Shown piece after piece: positions 54,146-64,000 of a DNA stretch of 64,000 nt. The notes under the pieces were generated by a model. That model had not been told where the DNA came from. It searched no databases and saw only the letters and a program-made list of their open reading frames with translations. Where the stretch lies: contig JAUTDP010000002.1 in assembly GCA_033439795.1 (NCBI GenBank), positions 4,960,001 to 5,024,000 of the forward strand. Reading direction: 5' to 3'. The position numbers and the translations under genes are program-made. This DNA is from Sordaria brevicollis (lineage: Eukaryota > Ascomycota > Sordariomycetes > Sordariales > Sordariaceae). The stretch's first letter is position 1, and every line of letters starts with the position of its first letter.

Positions 54146-55730
54146 ATGACCGGCGCCAGCAACATCGCCGCCGCCCTCGAGCGGCACGCCACCACCGTAA
54201 CTCGCCTCTCCTCTCAAATCTCCTCCTTCCACGCCTCCCGCCTCCCTTACCGAATCTTCCACGGATCTACCAACTCCACGCGCCCGCCCACGCAAAAAGG
54301 CAACACCAAATTCGTCGACATCTCCTCCTTGAACAATGTCTTGTCCGTCGACCGCTCCACCAAGACCGCTTTGGTCGAGCCCAATGTCCCCATGGACAAG
54401 CTGGTCGAAGCTACCCTCCCGCACGGTCTGGTCCCGCCCGTCGTCATGGAGTTCCCCGGCATCACCGCCGGCGGCGGGTTCGCTGGGACAGCTGGGGAGT
54501 CGAGTTCCTTCAGGCATGGATTTTTCGACGATACTGTGAGAGAGGTGGAGATGGTTCTCGGTGACGGCGAGGTGGTGAAGGTGAAGAACCCGGACATTGC
54601 CAAGGCTGAGGGGGTTACTACCCCCGTCGAGAAGGGCGATCTCTTCCGCGGTGCGGCCGGCGCAGTTGGAACGCTCGGTACCACTACCCTCTTGGAGGTG
54701 CAACTCATGGAGGCCAAGAAGTTTGTCAAGACGGAATACAAGCGCGCCAGCAGCGTTGCCGAGGCGATCCGCATGGTGCGCGAAGAGACGCAAAAGGGTG
54801 ATAACGACTACGTAGACGGCATCTTGTTCAGCAAAGACCACGGAGTGGTGGTCACGGGAAAGCTAGTCAACGAGTTACCTTCCCCGGAAATCAAACCGCA
54901 GACGTTCTCAGGGGCCTGGGACCCCTGGTTCTACCTCCACTGTCAAGAAAAGACTTCCTCCGCCCAGCAAGCGACCGACTACGTCCCCCTAGCCGAATAC
55001 CTCTTCCGCTACGACCGCGGCGGCTTCTGGGTCGGCGCCGCCGCCTTCCAGTACTTCTCCTGGGTGCCCTTCAACCGCTTCACGCGCTGGTTCCTCGACG
55101 ACTTCCTCCACACGAGAATGATGTACCGCGCCTTACACGGGTCAGGCGAATCCGCCCGCTTCGTGGTCCAAGACATCGCCATGCCGTTCGAAACCTCCGA
55201 GGCCTTCATCGACTACACCTCTTCCTCCCTCGGAATCTGGCCCCTCTGGCTCTGCCCCCTCAAACGCCGCCCCCTCCCACCTTCCACCCGCACACCACCC
55301 GCCCCGGCACCTCCCCGCTTCCCTCCGACGAGGCCAAGCAAGACGACATGATGCTCAACATCGGCGTCTGGGGCTGGGGCCCTTCCCAACCCGCGCAATT
55401 CGTCGCGAAAAACATCGAACTCGAGGAAAAGGTGCACGAGCTGGGCGGCATGAAGTGGTTCTACGCGCATACCTATTACCAACAAGCAAAGTTCTGGGAG
55501 ATGTACGGTGGCAAGGGGTGGTATGATGCCCTGCGCAAGAAATATAGGGCGGAGCATCTGCCGAGCGTGTGGGATAAGATTCACGTGGATGCGGATGAGG
55601 CGGGGAAGAAGCAGAGGCATTGGTTGCTGGCTAAGAAGCCCGTGGGGGGTTTTATGGGATTTGGAAGAGTATTAGGAGTAAGGATTATTTTTTGCATAGG
55701 AGGGCGGGGTGGAAGTGGAAGGGGGAGTAG
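54146..55730 (+). pseudogene. delta(24)-sterol reductase-like FAD oxidoreductase, two frameshifts as read
   Basis: Homologous to the DHCR24/DWARF1 family of FAD-linked sterol side-chain reductases. The N-terminal FAD domain is clear: R-I-F-H-G-S-T-N-S-T-R, V-E-P-N-V-P-M-D-K-L, G-I-T-A-G-G-G-F-A-G-T-A-G-E-S-S-S-F-R-H-G, and G-A-A-G-A-V-G-T-L-G-T-T-T. Near 55275 the frame is lost inside a run of five C, and the family sequence continues one base out of register (F-H-P-H, then M-L-N-I-G-V-W-G-W-G). It is lost again at a run of six G near 55645, after which the family C-terminus (Y-G-I-W-K-S...W-K-G-E) follows to a TAG at 55730. Both breaks are single-base losses in homopolymers with no decay elsewhere, so a base-calling artefact is at least as likely as a real pseudogene. 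No intron signals exist at either site. Confidence 0.8.
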
Positions 55731-55992
55731 ATTGGGAGTTGGATGGTTGATGGTTGATGGGAAGGTAAAGTGTAGGATGAGCAGTTTTTGTAAGATGAGC
55801 GTGTTTGTTTTGATAGATGTAGATGTTAGATGTAGATGTAGATGTAGATGTGGTGGGAAAAGTTCAATACCCTATTTTGAATTGTACAAAAGTTTTGTTG
55901 GCCATAAAATTTTGCTTGAACATTTTGGCATGATCAACTTCCATGCAAGGATGGCTTTCTTCGTCTCCCATCTCAACATGTTTTTTAATTGC
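55731..55992. other. 3' region with (GATGTA)n microsatellite
   Basis: A GATGTA-type repeat (about five units, one imperfect) lies at 55818-55852. Otherwise nothing recognised. Confidence 0.4.
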
Positions 55993-56200
55993 GGACCAAG
56001 GGGGGCGGCCGAGTGCCAGACTTTTTTTTTTTAGGTTTTTTCAACAAAATCTTTCTCGAATCTCGCCGTTAAAGTCTGATGTGGTCAGTCCAACAAACAT
56101 GTTGGTTGGGTTTCAATGTTTGATGTTGACTGCTTTGCTGCGTTGGGATCTAAATGTCTGATGTTGGCGGCTTGACTACAAAGGGAACACGCTGGCTGGC
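55993..56200 (-). repeat. dispersed repeat, copy B
   Basis: Reverse-orientation partner of the segment at 49206-49383, about 30 bases longer owing to small insertions. Read on the minus strand it runs GCCAGCCAGCG...CGCCAACATCAGACA...CCAACATGTTTGTTGGAC...CACATCAGACTT...GAGATTCGAG...CGGCCG..CCTTGG in the same order. A ten-T run (minus strand A run) lies near its inner end, as in copy A. Confidence 0.65.
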
Positions 56201-56776
56201 TTACCCCAAGCGACAAAGAAAGCGAGACGCCCTCGGTGAATACTGAATAGAGATCGTGTCGTATCATATTCTTAAGAATCAACACGGAAACAAATGGGAA
56301 CTCAAAATGCACAACACCGCCACCAGATCAAATCTACCAGAATCATTTCATAGGGGATACAACGTATATAATTCTTTGCAAAAAACTACCTCCCAACTCC
56401 ATGCCGGCGCAATGCTATCCTTCTGGCTTTTCCATTTCAAGGAAGCTGAGCTGACTGCCGCTTTTTTTGACCAAGGTTGTCCCACCCAGAAAAGTCCCAG
56501 ATTCTTTCGCTTTTCCAACCCATGGGTATTTCTTTCTTCCCTCCCTCCTTCTTTCCCTCCTCTCTTTCCTCACCTCTTTCTTTCCTTCTTAATCTCTCTC
56601 AACCAATGATGAACGTATTCGTGACAAGGGAAAATAACGAACAAAGTATAGTAGTAACAAATGTACAATGAAAAGGAATGTGTAGTAGTAGTAAAACAAA
56701 CACAAGAAAAGGCCGTTTTAATCAGTTCGGTACGGCGAAACCTGCAAAACCTCGCGTGGTATGTCGAGTTTACCGT
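56201..56776. other. intergenic, 3' of the Ca2+/H+ exchanger gene
   Basis: No gene recognised. T/C-rich at 56510-56600. The last 150 bases are probably the exchanger's 3' untranslated region. Confidence 0.35.
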
Positions 56777-58629
56777 CTAGAAAAAACTCTCGGAAAGCTT
56801 ATTCAAAGCATCAGCGGGACTAGCCCAGAAGGCGAGGGCGATGATGACGTAGAGGCCCATCAACTATTGTCTTGGTTAGCAAACTCATTCCATTCAAAAC
56901 AAAACAGTCCAGTCCCATCCACAGCGCCAGCCAACTCCCAAACAGGAGCCACTGCCTGCCCACCCAGCCCAAACACCAGAAAGAGAATCGGGAAAAAAAA
57001 CTCACCATAGCCCCCTCCAAATAATTACTCCTCCCATCCTGCACCGTATACGTAACCACCATCACACTTAACGCAAACGCAATCGTCTCAAACGTCTCAA
57101 AGTGCAGCGTCATCGGCTGCCCAATCGCCCACCCCAGCAACACCAGACTGGGCGTCACCAGCAGCGCAATCTGAATACTGCTCCCGATGGCAACACCCAT
57201 CGCCAAATCCATCTTATTTTTTACTGCAACCACGCAAGCCGTGACGTGCTCCGCTGCGTTTCCTACAATTGGGATGAGGATGAGGCCGATGAAGGTTTTG
57301 CTGATGGCGCCCGTGGCGGCAATGTCGTCTATCGAATCGACCATGTAGTCGGCTGCGTAGGAGATGATGACGGTGGTGGCGATGAGGACCAAAGCGGCGG
57401 ATAGGGGGGAGAGGATGGGTTCTTCTTCTTCGTCGGAGGAGGTGGTGAGGACGTCGCCGACGGCTTCGCCTGCGGCTTGCGGGGCTTGGGCTTCGGGCTC
57501 GAAAAGCTCTTTGTGGGTGCGCAGGACGAAAAAGAGGTAGGCGCAATACAAAAGAAGTAAAATGACGGAGGTGCCGCGCGAGAGGGTCAAGATGCTGGCT
57601 TGCTTCTCTGCGGAGTCGGAGTGGTTGAGGACGTTGTAGAGGGCGGCGGGGATGATAAGACTTGCAGAGGCGAGGGTCATCATTGAGCAGGTCGTTTGGG
57701 CGGTGCCAGAGGCAAAGGTCTGTTCGGTGCCGATGCCGCGGGAGTCGCGCATGTTGACTATTCCTCCGAGCAGAAAGCACATGCCGAGGACGAGAAGCAA
57801 GTTGGAGAGGATGGAGCCGAGCATGGAGGCTTGCACGACCTCGATTTCGCCGGCGCGGAGGGCGACGATGCTTACCTGTAGGAGGGGGATTGTTAGTCCT
57901 ATTGAGACAAAGGGGTGTGGTCAGAACTTGAGAAAAAGAGAAAAAGTAAATAGCATACAATCAGTTCGACCGCGTTACCAAAAGTTGCGTTAACAAGTCC
58001 GCCGAGGGTTTCACCCAGCCGGTGGGCGATTTCTTCCGTGGCGAAGGAGAGGACGGCCGCGAGGGGGATGATGGCGAAGAAGTTGAGCGTGAATACCGCG
58101 GGGGCGCCCCATTGGCGCTCGCCGGCGATGATTCCCAGGGGCACGAAGATGAGGAGGATGTTGATCCATGCTGTTGACATTTGTCAGTCTTGTTGTTATA
58201 AAGAGAGGGGGCGATGAACGTACAACTCAAAAGCGTAACCTTGGTCACATTCCACACCCTGGTCGGATACCTGACCAGCGGATTCGAATGCGCGGTTCCG
58301 GGCGTTTTCTTGTTATCAAATAAGAAGGCGCGCCACGAGAACTCATCGTCAGACTCGGTGGTGGTCCAGCGGCCCCCGAGAAGAGGGCTGCGCTCGGAAT
58401 CGGCCATGGTGGTGTACCCGTTGGTGTGTCCGTTGATGTGGCCGTTCAGGTGTCCGTTGGTGCTCCCGTTGGTGCCGTTGACGTACGTGTAGCCGTTTCC
58501 GTTGGAGATGCCGTTGGGATGGTTTGCACCGTTTTGGTTTTTGGATAGAAGTCCGGTGGATGCTCGACGGATTTGGTTGCGGAAGGGGATGGTGACTGTG
58601 GATATGAGGTTTGTTAAAGGGTTGCCCAT
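56777..58629 (-). CDS. vacuolar-type Ca2+/H+ exchanger (CAX family)
   Basis: Predicted vacuolar antiporter that loads Ca2+ (or other divalent cations) in exchange for protons. Four exons: 58629-58224, 58170-57959, 57875-57006 and 56863-56777 (524 aa). Intron phases fit, and the last exon supplies the final helix ([12 protein letters not shown]). Both alpha repeats are intact: [13 protein letters not shown] and [14 protein letters not shown], each with the ion-binding Glu, and the G-S-I-L-S-N-L / G-S-S-I-Q-I-A partners. An acidic loop (S-S-D-E-E-E-E) separates the two halves as in fungal Vcx1-type proteins. The N-terminus is a hydrophilic tail with an N-G-H/N-G-Y repeat ([13 protein letters not shown]), probably cytosolic and possibly regulatory. 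Confidence 0.9.
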
Positions 58630-61600
58630 GGTTTTTTTTAAGAAGAAGAAGTTGATTGTAATGTGAGGACAAAAAGGTGGTGTCTTGTCATGGCCCGTCC
58701 AACTGATTGTGGTTGCTGGCGTAGTTTTCTTTGTTTGCAAAGATTCCGCACTAGCGCATGATACTTGAGGAGGAGGGCGATGCGCGTTGGTGGGAACTAA
58801 CAAATATTCCACGATCCCGTTCGTTTGGCGCGAACAGACGGATGTATAGACAAAAAAGACGCGTGAAGAAGGGGCTCGATGAAGGAAAAAAAAAGAATCC
58901 AACAGTTCGTCCCTTATTTTTCTTTTCGAGAAAAAACAAATCAAGGGATGTGGAGTTGTGGGAAGGGGTCAAGTCAAATATGGGGTATAATAGAAATGAT
59001 AGAAAGGGAGAAGATGGAGACGACGACGGGATTGTCAAGTAGGTAGAATATTGTAACGATAAGGGTCCTTGTGTTGCTAGGTTGTACTTGTGGGTGAAGT
59101 GATATTATGGAACTTACATCCGGCCATGATGATTTGTACTCGCTCTCTTTTTGCTAGCTTCGCTGCGCCAAATTCCCGGACGGGATATATATCAAGGGAC
59201 TGTGTGTGTTTCGCAACGGTGGGATCCCCTGCTCAGATTGGGTAGGAAATTAGGTCGGTAGTGTGAACCTCCTCTTCCGGTATGTGCGGATACCCAAAAC
59301 CGTCGATTCAGTGCGTGACAGCGGACAGCGGACAGGGGCAAAGGCGGATGGATGGGATGGGCAGACGAGTGGGGTGTTGCAAAGTCTCCGTCTGGTGTCT
59401 CTTTAGAGTATTTGCCCAGACGAGGCGTGTTCCTGGGCGTTCTACGGCCACTCTGACCGGATGGGTGAAAGGCGTGGTTGACAGCGTTGGATCGGGGAGT
59501 GACGCCAAGGGCAAGCCAAAAGGGATAATCTGGGTTTGTTAGTTCAATCGTCAATGGTTTGTCGGAGCAAAGCCACAATGAATGAGTGGTTGGCGGGAGA
59601 TAGGTGATGAGGTGGATAAATGTGCTCTCCAAAAGTGTCAATATTAGAGGTAGGAAATGCTGATATGCTGTGATGATGTAGCGTAGGACGAGGGGTTGAA
59701 TTGGAATTGGAATGAGGGGACGGGAGCCGTAGTGTAGTTGCACAGGCAGAGTCTGAGCTTTGAGAGTGATGGATGAGCTTCGTTGGAAGAGATGAAATCC
59801 CAGAGATCCGGGTTCATCGGGGAGGGACTCGATGGATCGTGAGGAAGGAACACAGCTTTCGTTGTGTCCATCATGATGTCTCCATCAACTAGTCTTTTAT
59901 CCATCGTTCCTTCTTTTTGAGAGGTCTCCAACGTCACTGATGAGTTCACCGTCGGAGTGTTAACTGTTCTCAGCTAAATGCTCCTCTTTTTCCCCCATGT
60001 CCAGGGCATGTTGAGATGGCATATGGCCGTGCGCCAAACCCATTGGATTCGATGAACCCATCAATCTCAGCTCATCTCTGCAAGCTCAACTCCAACCATT
60101 TCCAGTGTAGGCAGTCAGACAGTCCTTGTGTCTCTGAGATGGATCTAGACCAAACGAGGGAACAGTTGATGCAAGCATTTGCCAAGAAAAAAGTGACTTA
60201 CACGATTGTATATCCGGTAGCGTAGAGTGCGTACGTAAGAGTCTTGATGGGTTTGGCGAATTGAATATTCTCACACTTTTTTTTAAAAAAATTTCCACAA
60301 AAAGAGAGGAACACAAGAGGCACAGAGAAGGATTTATAGATCTTGGCTGGTCAAACACATGAATAAATACCTACTCATCACCTACCCTTTGTGTGTGTCC
60401 GTGCCGTTCCGCAAGCGCCGGCATTGCGTTGTTCTTTTTGCGATATTCTCGGAAGACCAGGGAACTGGAAACAAGAATAGCGCATAGCTGCTACACGGGA
60501 AAGCATTGCGTTTGTGTGTTACAGTGTGTGGGAAATGTTGTTGGGAATGTGGATATCAAAACAGGTTTGTATACTTTCTTCTTTTCTCAAAAAGTATAAA
60601 GAGAGAACGGGATGGCCCTTTTTACCAGCGAACATTGTCCCCGATCGACTTTGTCAGGAAAGTGATGACGAGATGATGCAGGGGAATGTGTAAACAGAAA
60701 CATGGTTGTTGTGCCTCAGATCTTGTATAGAAAACAGGAGTCGACAATGATGTTTGAAGAGGAACAGCCAGAAAAAGGGAAGAGAAGGTCCCTGGGTCAC
60801 TATCCCAAAGACTTGCATCCCTATTCAAGCAAGTGGTCCGATGCCTACCATATGAGGTTATCGATAAGGGTACCTACTACCTACTAGGTAGCTGGCTCCA
60901 TCCAACTGTGGGGATCTACGTCACTGGTAGGCCACTCAAGTGTCGCAGATTCGCAGACTGGAGACGCTGGAGACTTTCTTGACCCGAACATGCTCAACAA
61001 GCTTTTTAGTTCCAGAAAGTTTCTTTGCACAGCCCCCTTGCCAAGACATGCGTATTGACGAATCCCAGTTGAGCTGATGGACGACACACGATTGGTTCGC
61101 GAGACTCAGAGAGGGTTTCTGGCAGTTTTGGAGGTCAACAATTCGCGCGACGGCGGCCGGCGAGGGACGGACGGAAGGGCAGCAGGAAGAGGGGGGAGGG
61201 AGGGAGGACCGATGAGAGAAAGAGCGAGACGGCGAGACGGGGGGAAAAAAAGAGGAGGATGGGATATGGTGGGAGAAAGAGGATATGAGATGGAAGAGAA
61301 TGGGGAGTCCGAGGCCCCCCCGAGTCCCGAACGATATCAGGGGACGACGTCGCACCACTCGACACAAACCAGAAACGCGGACGAGAGTCATGACAGTGCG
61401 CCAGAGGGGGACCACCAAGTCACAAGACACCACTCTATTTGACGCTTCATGTCTCAAATCTCAACATCTTGTGTGCCTCTGGTATCGTGGTGTCGATGGT
61501 AGAACATTGGGCACATGGTGGACGACGGCAAGAGAGGATGTTGAGGAACAGAAAGGGAATCTGCCTGAGGTCCGAGTGCTGGCAGACAGAACTGCCTCTC

Positions 61601-62539
61601 CGCAGCCCGCACTCTGCAGACTTCAGTACCTGCGCTGTCTGCCTTCTGCGCTGCGACAATGTCATGCCCATCCGCCCGACCCGCGCCCGACATGCGTACA
61701 AGTGTCTCTACCGGTAACAGGAGTGAAGCGCTGCATGCTGGCTGATGCGGGGATGGCAAGGCAGCACAGAACCACAACCGCCTCTGGAAAGAATATTGAA
61801 TCTACAAGTGCCATTCGATACTCGGATGCGAGGATAGCACAAATGGTGCCTTGTTGGAGTACCAGACTGAGTGCTTCAGTGACACCTGGGGTGACACCAG
61901 TCGCGGATGGATGCCGACACTAGATTGGGCCATTGGGGGAAAAAGGTACGTACCAGTGCATCTCTGGGCGGCATAAAGTGGGGAAACAAGAGGCCTCCGT
62001 CCATTTTGACCAATGAGATGACAGAAAAACACCACGCTTTGGATGCCGTTTCTGTGCCTCGAGGGTGCATCGCGTGCATCACCATCTCACAAAAAAACAC
62101 CAGTGACATGTACCGGTTGGGGTAGCATGGCACGAGGATGGGGACTTGAAATGGCCTATGAAAACATCAAGTTGGTTTGGAGGACAGTTGGTGAGAAGCT
62201 GCCATTAAAAACCGTTCCTTCCGGATCACCTCCGAACTGACCGGCGCCGGATTACCGGGATTTGTGGGTCACCCGTCCCGAAAACCGGAGTCAGTCGGTC
62301 CCGAAGCTTCAGATTCCCGGGGAAACTGCTACCAGGTGATACTCGTCCCCGACCTTTCTTTCCATTTTTTGGGGTATTTATCTTCAGGACAGGGCGGTCC
62401 TTGGGATCTCCCTCCTTCTTCCTCAAGCCAATTCCAATCCAAAGCACAACATGTCATTTCACTATCCATTATATAGGTATGCTAAACCACAGCTACTCAA
62501 CAGGTCATAGAGTCGTTACAATTCTTCACAACACACTCA
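58630..62539. other. 3.9-kb region without a recognised gene
   Basis: The first few hundred bases are the probable promoter and leader of the Ca2+/H+ exchanger. Beyond that, open frames exist on both strands (59192-59743 -, 60936-61457 -, 61285-61923 +), but they overlap each other and none shows a domain, signal peptide or family pattern. Purine-rich stretches (about 61160-61310) and short T and A runs (60275-60300) are present. I see no tRNA, transposon ends or spliced gene I can defend. Confidence 0.4.
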
Positions 62540-64000
62540 TCACACCCTCACAGCCTCCAACTCCTCTATAACGTACTTGGTAAAGGCCTCCTGCAAGCGA
62601 ATGCCAACCTCCGAGTCCGTCGACTGATCCGGAACATCTTCAACGCCGAATCCGTTTGGCCCGTGAGCCCACAAACACCTTTCCACGGCTCTCCGGTACC
62701 TGTCTCCCATGGTATTGCGAAGGTCTTCCACTGGGTTGAGCTTGCCAGCCTCGATGCATGGCGCACTCGGGCCTATGTACGTACCGAGCAGCCACTCCCT
62801 CACCTCCTTTGACTGGTGCAGAGGAACCGATGGTTTTTCTCTCCTCTTGACTTCTCCTCTTTCCAAGACGCAAACCTCTTCTTCCCTCTTCACCTCGGGA
62901 CTTCTGACGCTCAGATGCAGAATCTCGTGGAGTGGCTGCCAATGTCCGATCTCCAGCAGCATCAAACCAAGACTGTACAAGTCGTACGTCTTGCGCCAGT
63001 TCTGCTCAGTCGGGTGTTCCCGTTGAATCGAGGGCCATCGGTACAAGTCCCAGGCTGTATCGAGACTGCGGGCCGTTGTCTGGCTGTTCTCCGGTCGCGA
63101 GTATTCAAAGCCCGAAAGAAGCGGCTCGCGTAGCTCTCTCCAGTAACTGTAGCGCATCAATCGGCGCATATCGTTTTCCCCAGGCTCATCATACATGCTG
63201 GGGGAATCCAAAGGAAGTAGGACGTTCGCACTGAGCACTCCCTTGTGCAGCCAGTTGACGGCATGCAAGTTCAAAACCGTTGAGCAAAGCTTCAAAGCAA
63301 GGTCAAGACGTTGCGATATGCTCGGCTTGTACGCGTCGATGCCCAACAGGTCATAGAGCGAGACGAGCTCAGTGCTATCCCAAATAGTGCCTCCAGAATA
63401 CTTGAACACCAAGCCATACCGCTCCGTTCCAAACACATCCCGATCGTCCAAAAAGCCGATGCACTCGGGCACATGAAGCGACGCCGGTTTTGGAAGACGC
63501 AACATCTGAGCCAGAGTAAGTGTTCGCAAGTATGACTCCCGCTCTTTGATCGAGCCCTCCGGGTAATCGCCCATGGCCTTCCACTCGATCCAAACCGAGA
63601 TCTCGTCTTCTCCACTCAGGCTATCAGGATCCTCCACGGTGAGATACCCGCGCGGTCGCGAGATGCGACTGGGATCGACTCCATCTGGCTCTGCCAACTG
63701 AAAGACCTCCGAGAAATCGACGTGTCCTTCTTTATTCGGGTCACCATACCGCGTGACAGTAATCTCCGTGCCAAACTCCGTCTCCAGCCTATCTCCCTTC
63801 GTTGAATCATTCAGCGTCCTCAACATCTGCTCCGAAACTTTCGCCATCCTTTTGAGTCTCACCAAATCTCTCACCTCATTCACCAACCTCCTCCCTCTCT
63901 GCTTCTCTCTTGGAACCCGAAACATCCCACCTTCATCGTCCGTTAAACCATCATCATCATCATCACTCTTGTCACCAACAACCAACATCTTCCCCAAAGC
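62540..64000 (-). CDS. fungal pseudokinase-domain protein, C-terminal part (cut by window edge)
   Basis: The frame runs open to the right edge of the window, so the N-terminus is missing; 487 codons are visible. An acidic Asp-rich linker opens the visible part, then a kinase-like fold: I-S-Q-R-L-D-L-A-L-K-L-C-S-T-V-L-N-L-H, W-L-H-K-G-V-L-S-A-N-V-L-L in place of the HRDLKxxN loop, and Y-D-L-Y-S-L-G-L-M-L-L-E-I-G. The catalytic Asp is absent, so it is probably catalytically dead. This kinase-like module is common at the C-terminus of fungal HeLo/HET-S-type signalling proteins, where the N-terminal part executes the response. Whether that holds here lies outside the window. C-terminal segment: R-Y-R-R-A-V-E-R-C-L-W. 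No intron is needed in the visible part. Confidence 0.7.
   Translation of the reverse strand, partial: ALGKMLVVGDKSDDDDDGLTDDEGGMFRVPREKQRGRRLVNEVRDLVRLKRMAKVSEQMLRTLNDSTKGDRLETEFGTEITVTRYGDPNKEGHVDFSEVFQLAEPDGVDPSRISRPRGYLTVEDPDSLSGEDEISVWIEWKAMGDYPEGSIKERESYLRTLTLAQMLRLPKPASLHVPECIGFLDDRDVFGTERYGLVFKYSGGTIWDSTELVSLYDLLGIDAYKPSISQRLDLALKLCSTVLNLHAVNWLHKGVLSANVLLPLDSPSMYDEPGENDMRRLMRYSYWRELREPLLSGFEYSRPENSQTTARSLDTAWDLYRWPSIQREHPTEQNWRKTYDLYSLGLMLLEIGHWQPLHEILHLSVRSPEVKREEEVCVLERGEVKRREKPSVPLHQSKEVREWLLGTYIGPSAPCIEAGKLNPVEDLRNTMGDRYRRAVERCLWAHGPNGFGVEDVPDQSTDSEVGIRLQEAFTKYVIEELEAVRV

Noticed and set aside
55260..55300. Intron explaining the first frame change in the sterol-reductase-like gene
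   Set aside because: No GT...AG pair or branch point at the site, and similarity is continuous across it.
61285..61923. 212-codon plus-strand gene
   Set aside because: No family pattern, overlaps other open frames, and has composition of GC-rich non-coding DNA.

Overview
The window looks like nuclear DNA of a filamentous ascomycete, most likely Neurospora or a close Sordariales relative. The evidence is a dispersed single 5S rRNA gene that agrees with the Neurospora 5S sequence as I remember it. Genes carry short introns (about 48-175 nt) with GTRNGT-like donors and RCTAAC/GCTRAC branch points. Families found only in filamentous fungi are present (HET domain, DMATS prenyltransferase, DUF3176-like, fungal pseudokinase), and there is an AT-only decayed transposon of the kind produced by repeat-induced point mutation (RIP). 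Gene models were built by hand from reading frames and splice signals.

Layout. 0.7-2.2 kb: a SET+MYND protein (+). 2.6-5.4 kb: three tandem paralogous genes for tiny Cys-rich proteins (-), each with the same duplicated upstream block. 6.4-9.9 kb: an aromatic prenyltransferase (DMATS type) and an FMN-binding split-barrel protein (both -), separated by a 439-bp MITE-like element. 12.4-19.0 kb: a 2166-residue membrane protein with a long tail carrying about 17 Leu-Trp repeats. 20.0 kb: 5S rRNA (-). 20.4-26.1 kb: two intact and one broken copy of an unrecognised nuclear-looking family, surrounding a 426-bp MITE and a 1.83-kb AT-rich hAT-like element with a 30-G run at its edge. 26.5-29.0 kb: a DUF3176-like membrane protein. 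29.7-31.2 kb: Stn1 (telomere-capping CST complex). 32.3-36.0 kb: an unrecognised coiled-coil protein with a seven-copy hairpin repeat array in or beside its 5' region. 37.1-38.5 kb: a fructosamine-3-kinase homologue with six exons. 39.3-42.3 kb: a HET-domain pseudogene broken by a MITE with a perfect 8-bp target duplication and by a stop at a conserved Trp. 43.3-46.6 kb: a GH81 endo-beta-1,3-glucanase. 51.2-53.6 kb: a patatin-like phospholipase. 54.1-55.7 kb: a delta(24)-sterol reductase-like gene with two one-base losses, both in homopolymers. 56.8-58.6 kb: a vacuolar-type Ca2+/H+ exchanger. 62.5-64 kb: the C-terminal part of a pseudokinase that runs off the right edge.

How it fits together. 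Most genes are independent housekeeping or cell-surface genes with no shared pathway visible. Three things look accessory: the tandem Cys-rich array, the paralog/transposon nest at 20-26 kb, and the decayed allorecognition gene. Four elements with terminal inverted repeats share an 8-bp target-site pattern; three of them are 426-439 bp long. The hairpin array at 34.2-35.4 kb and the Cys-rich array are the two structures that known annotation explains least.
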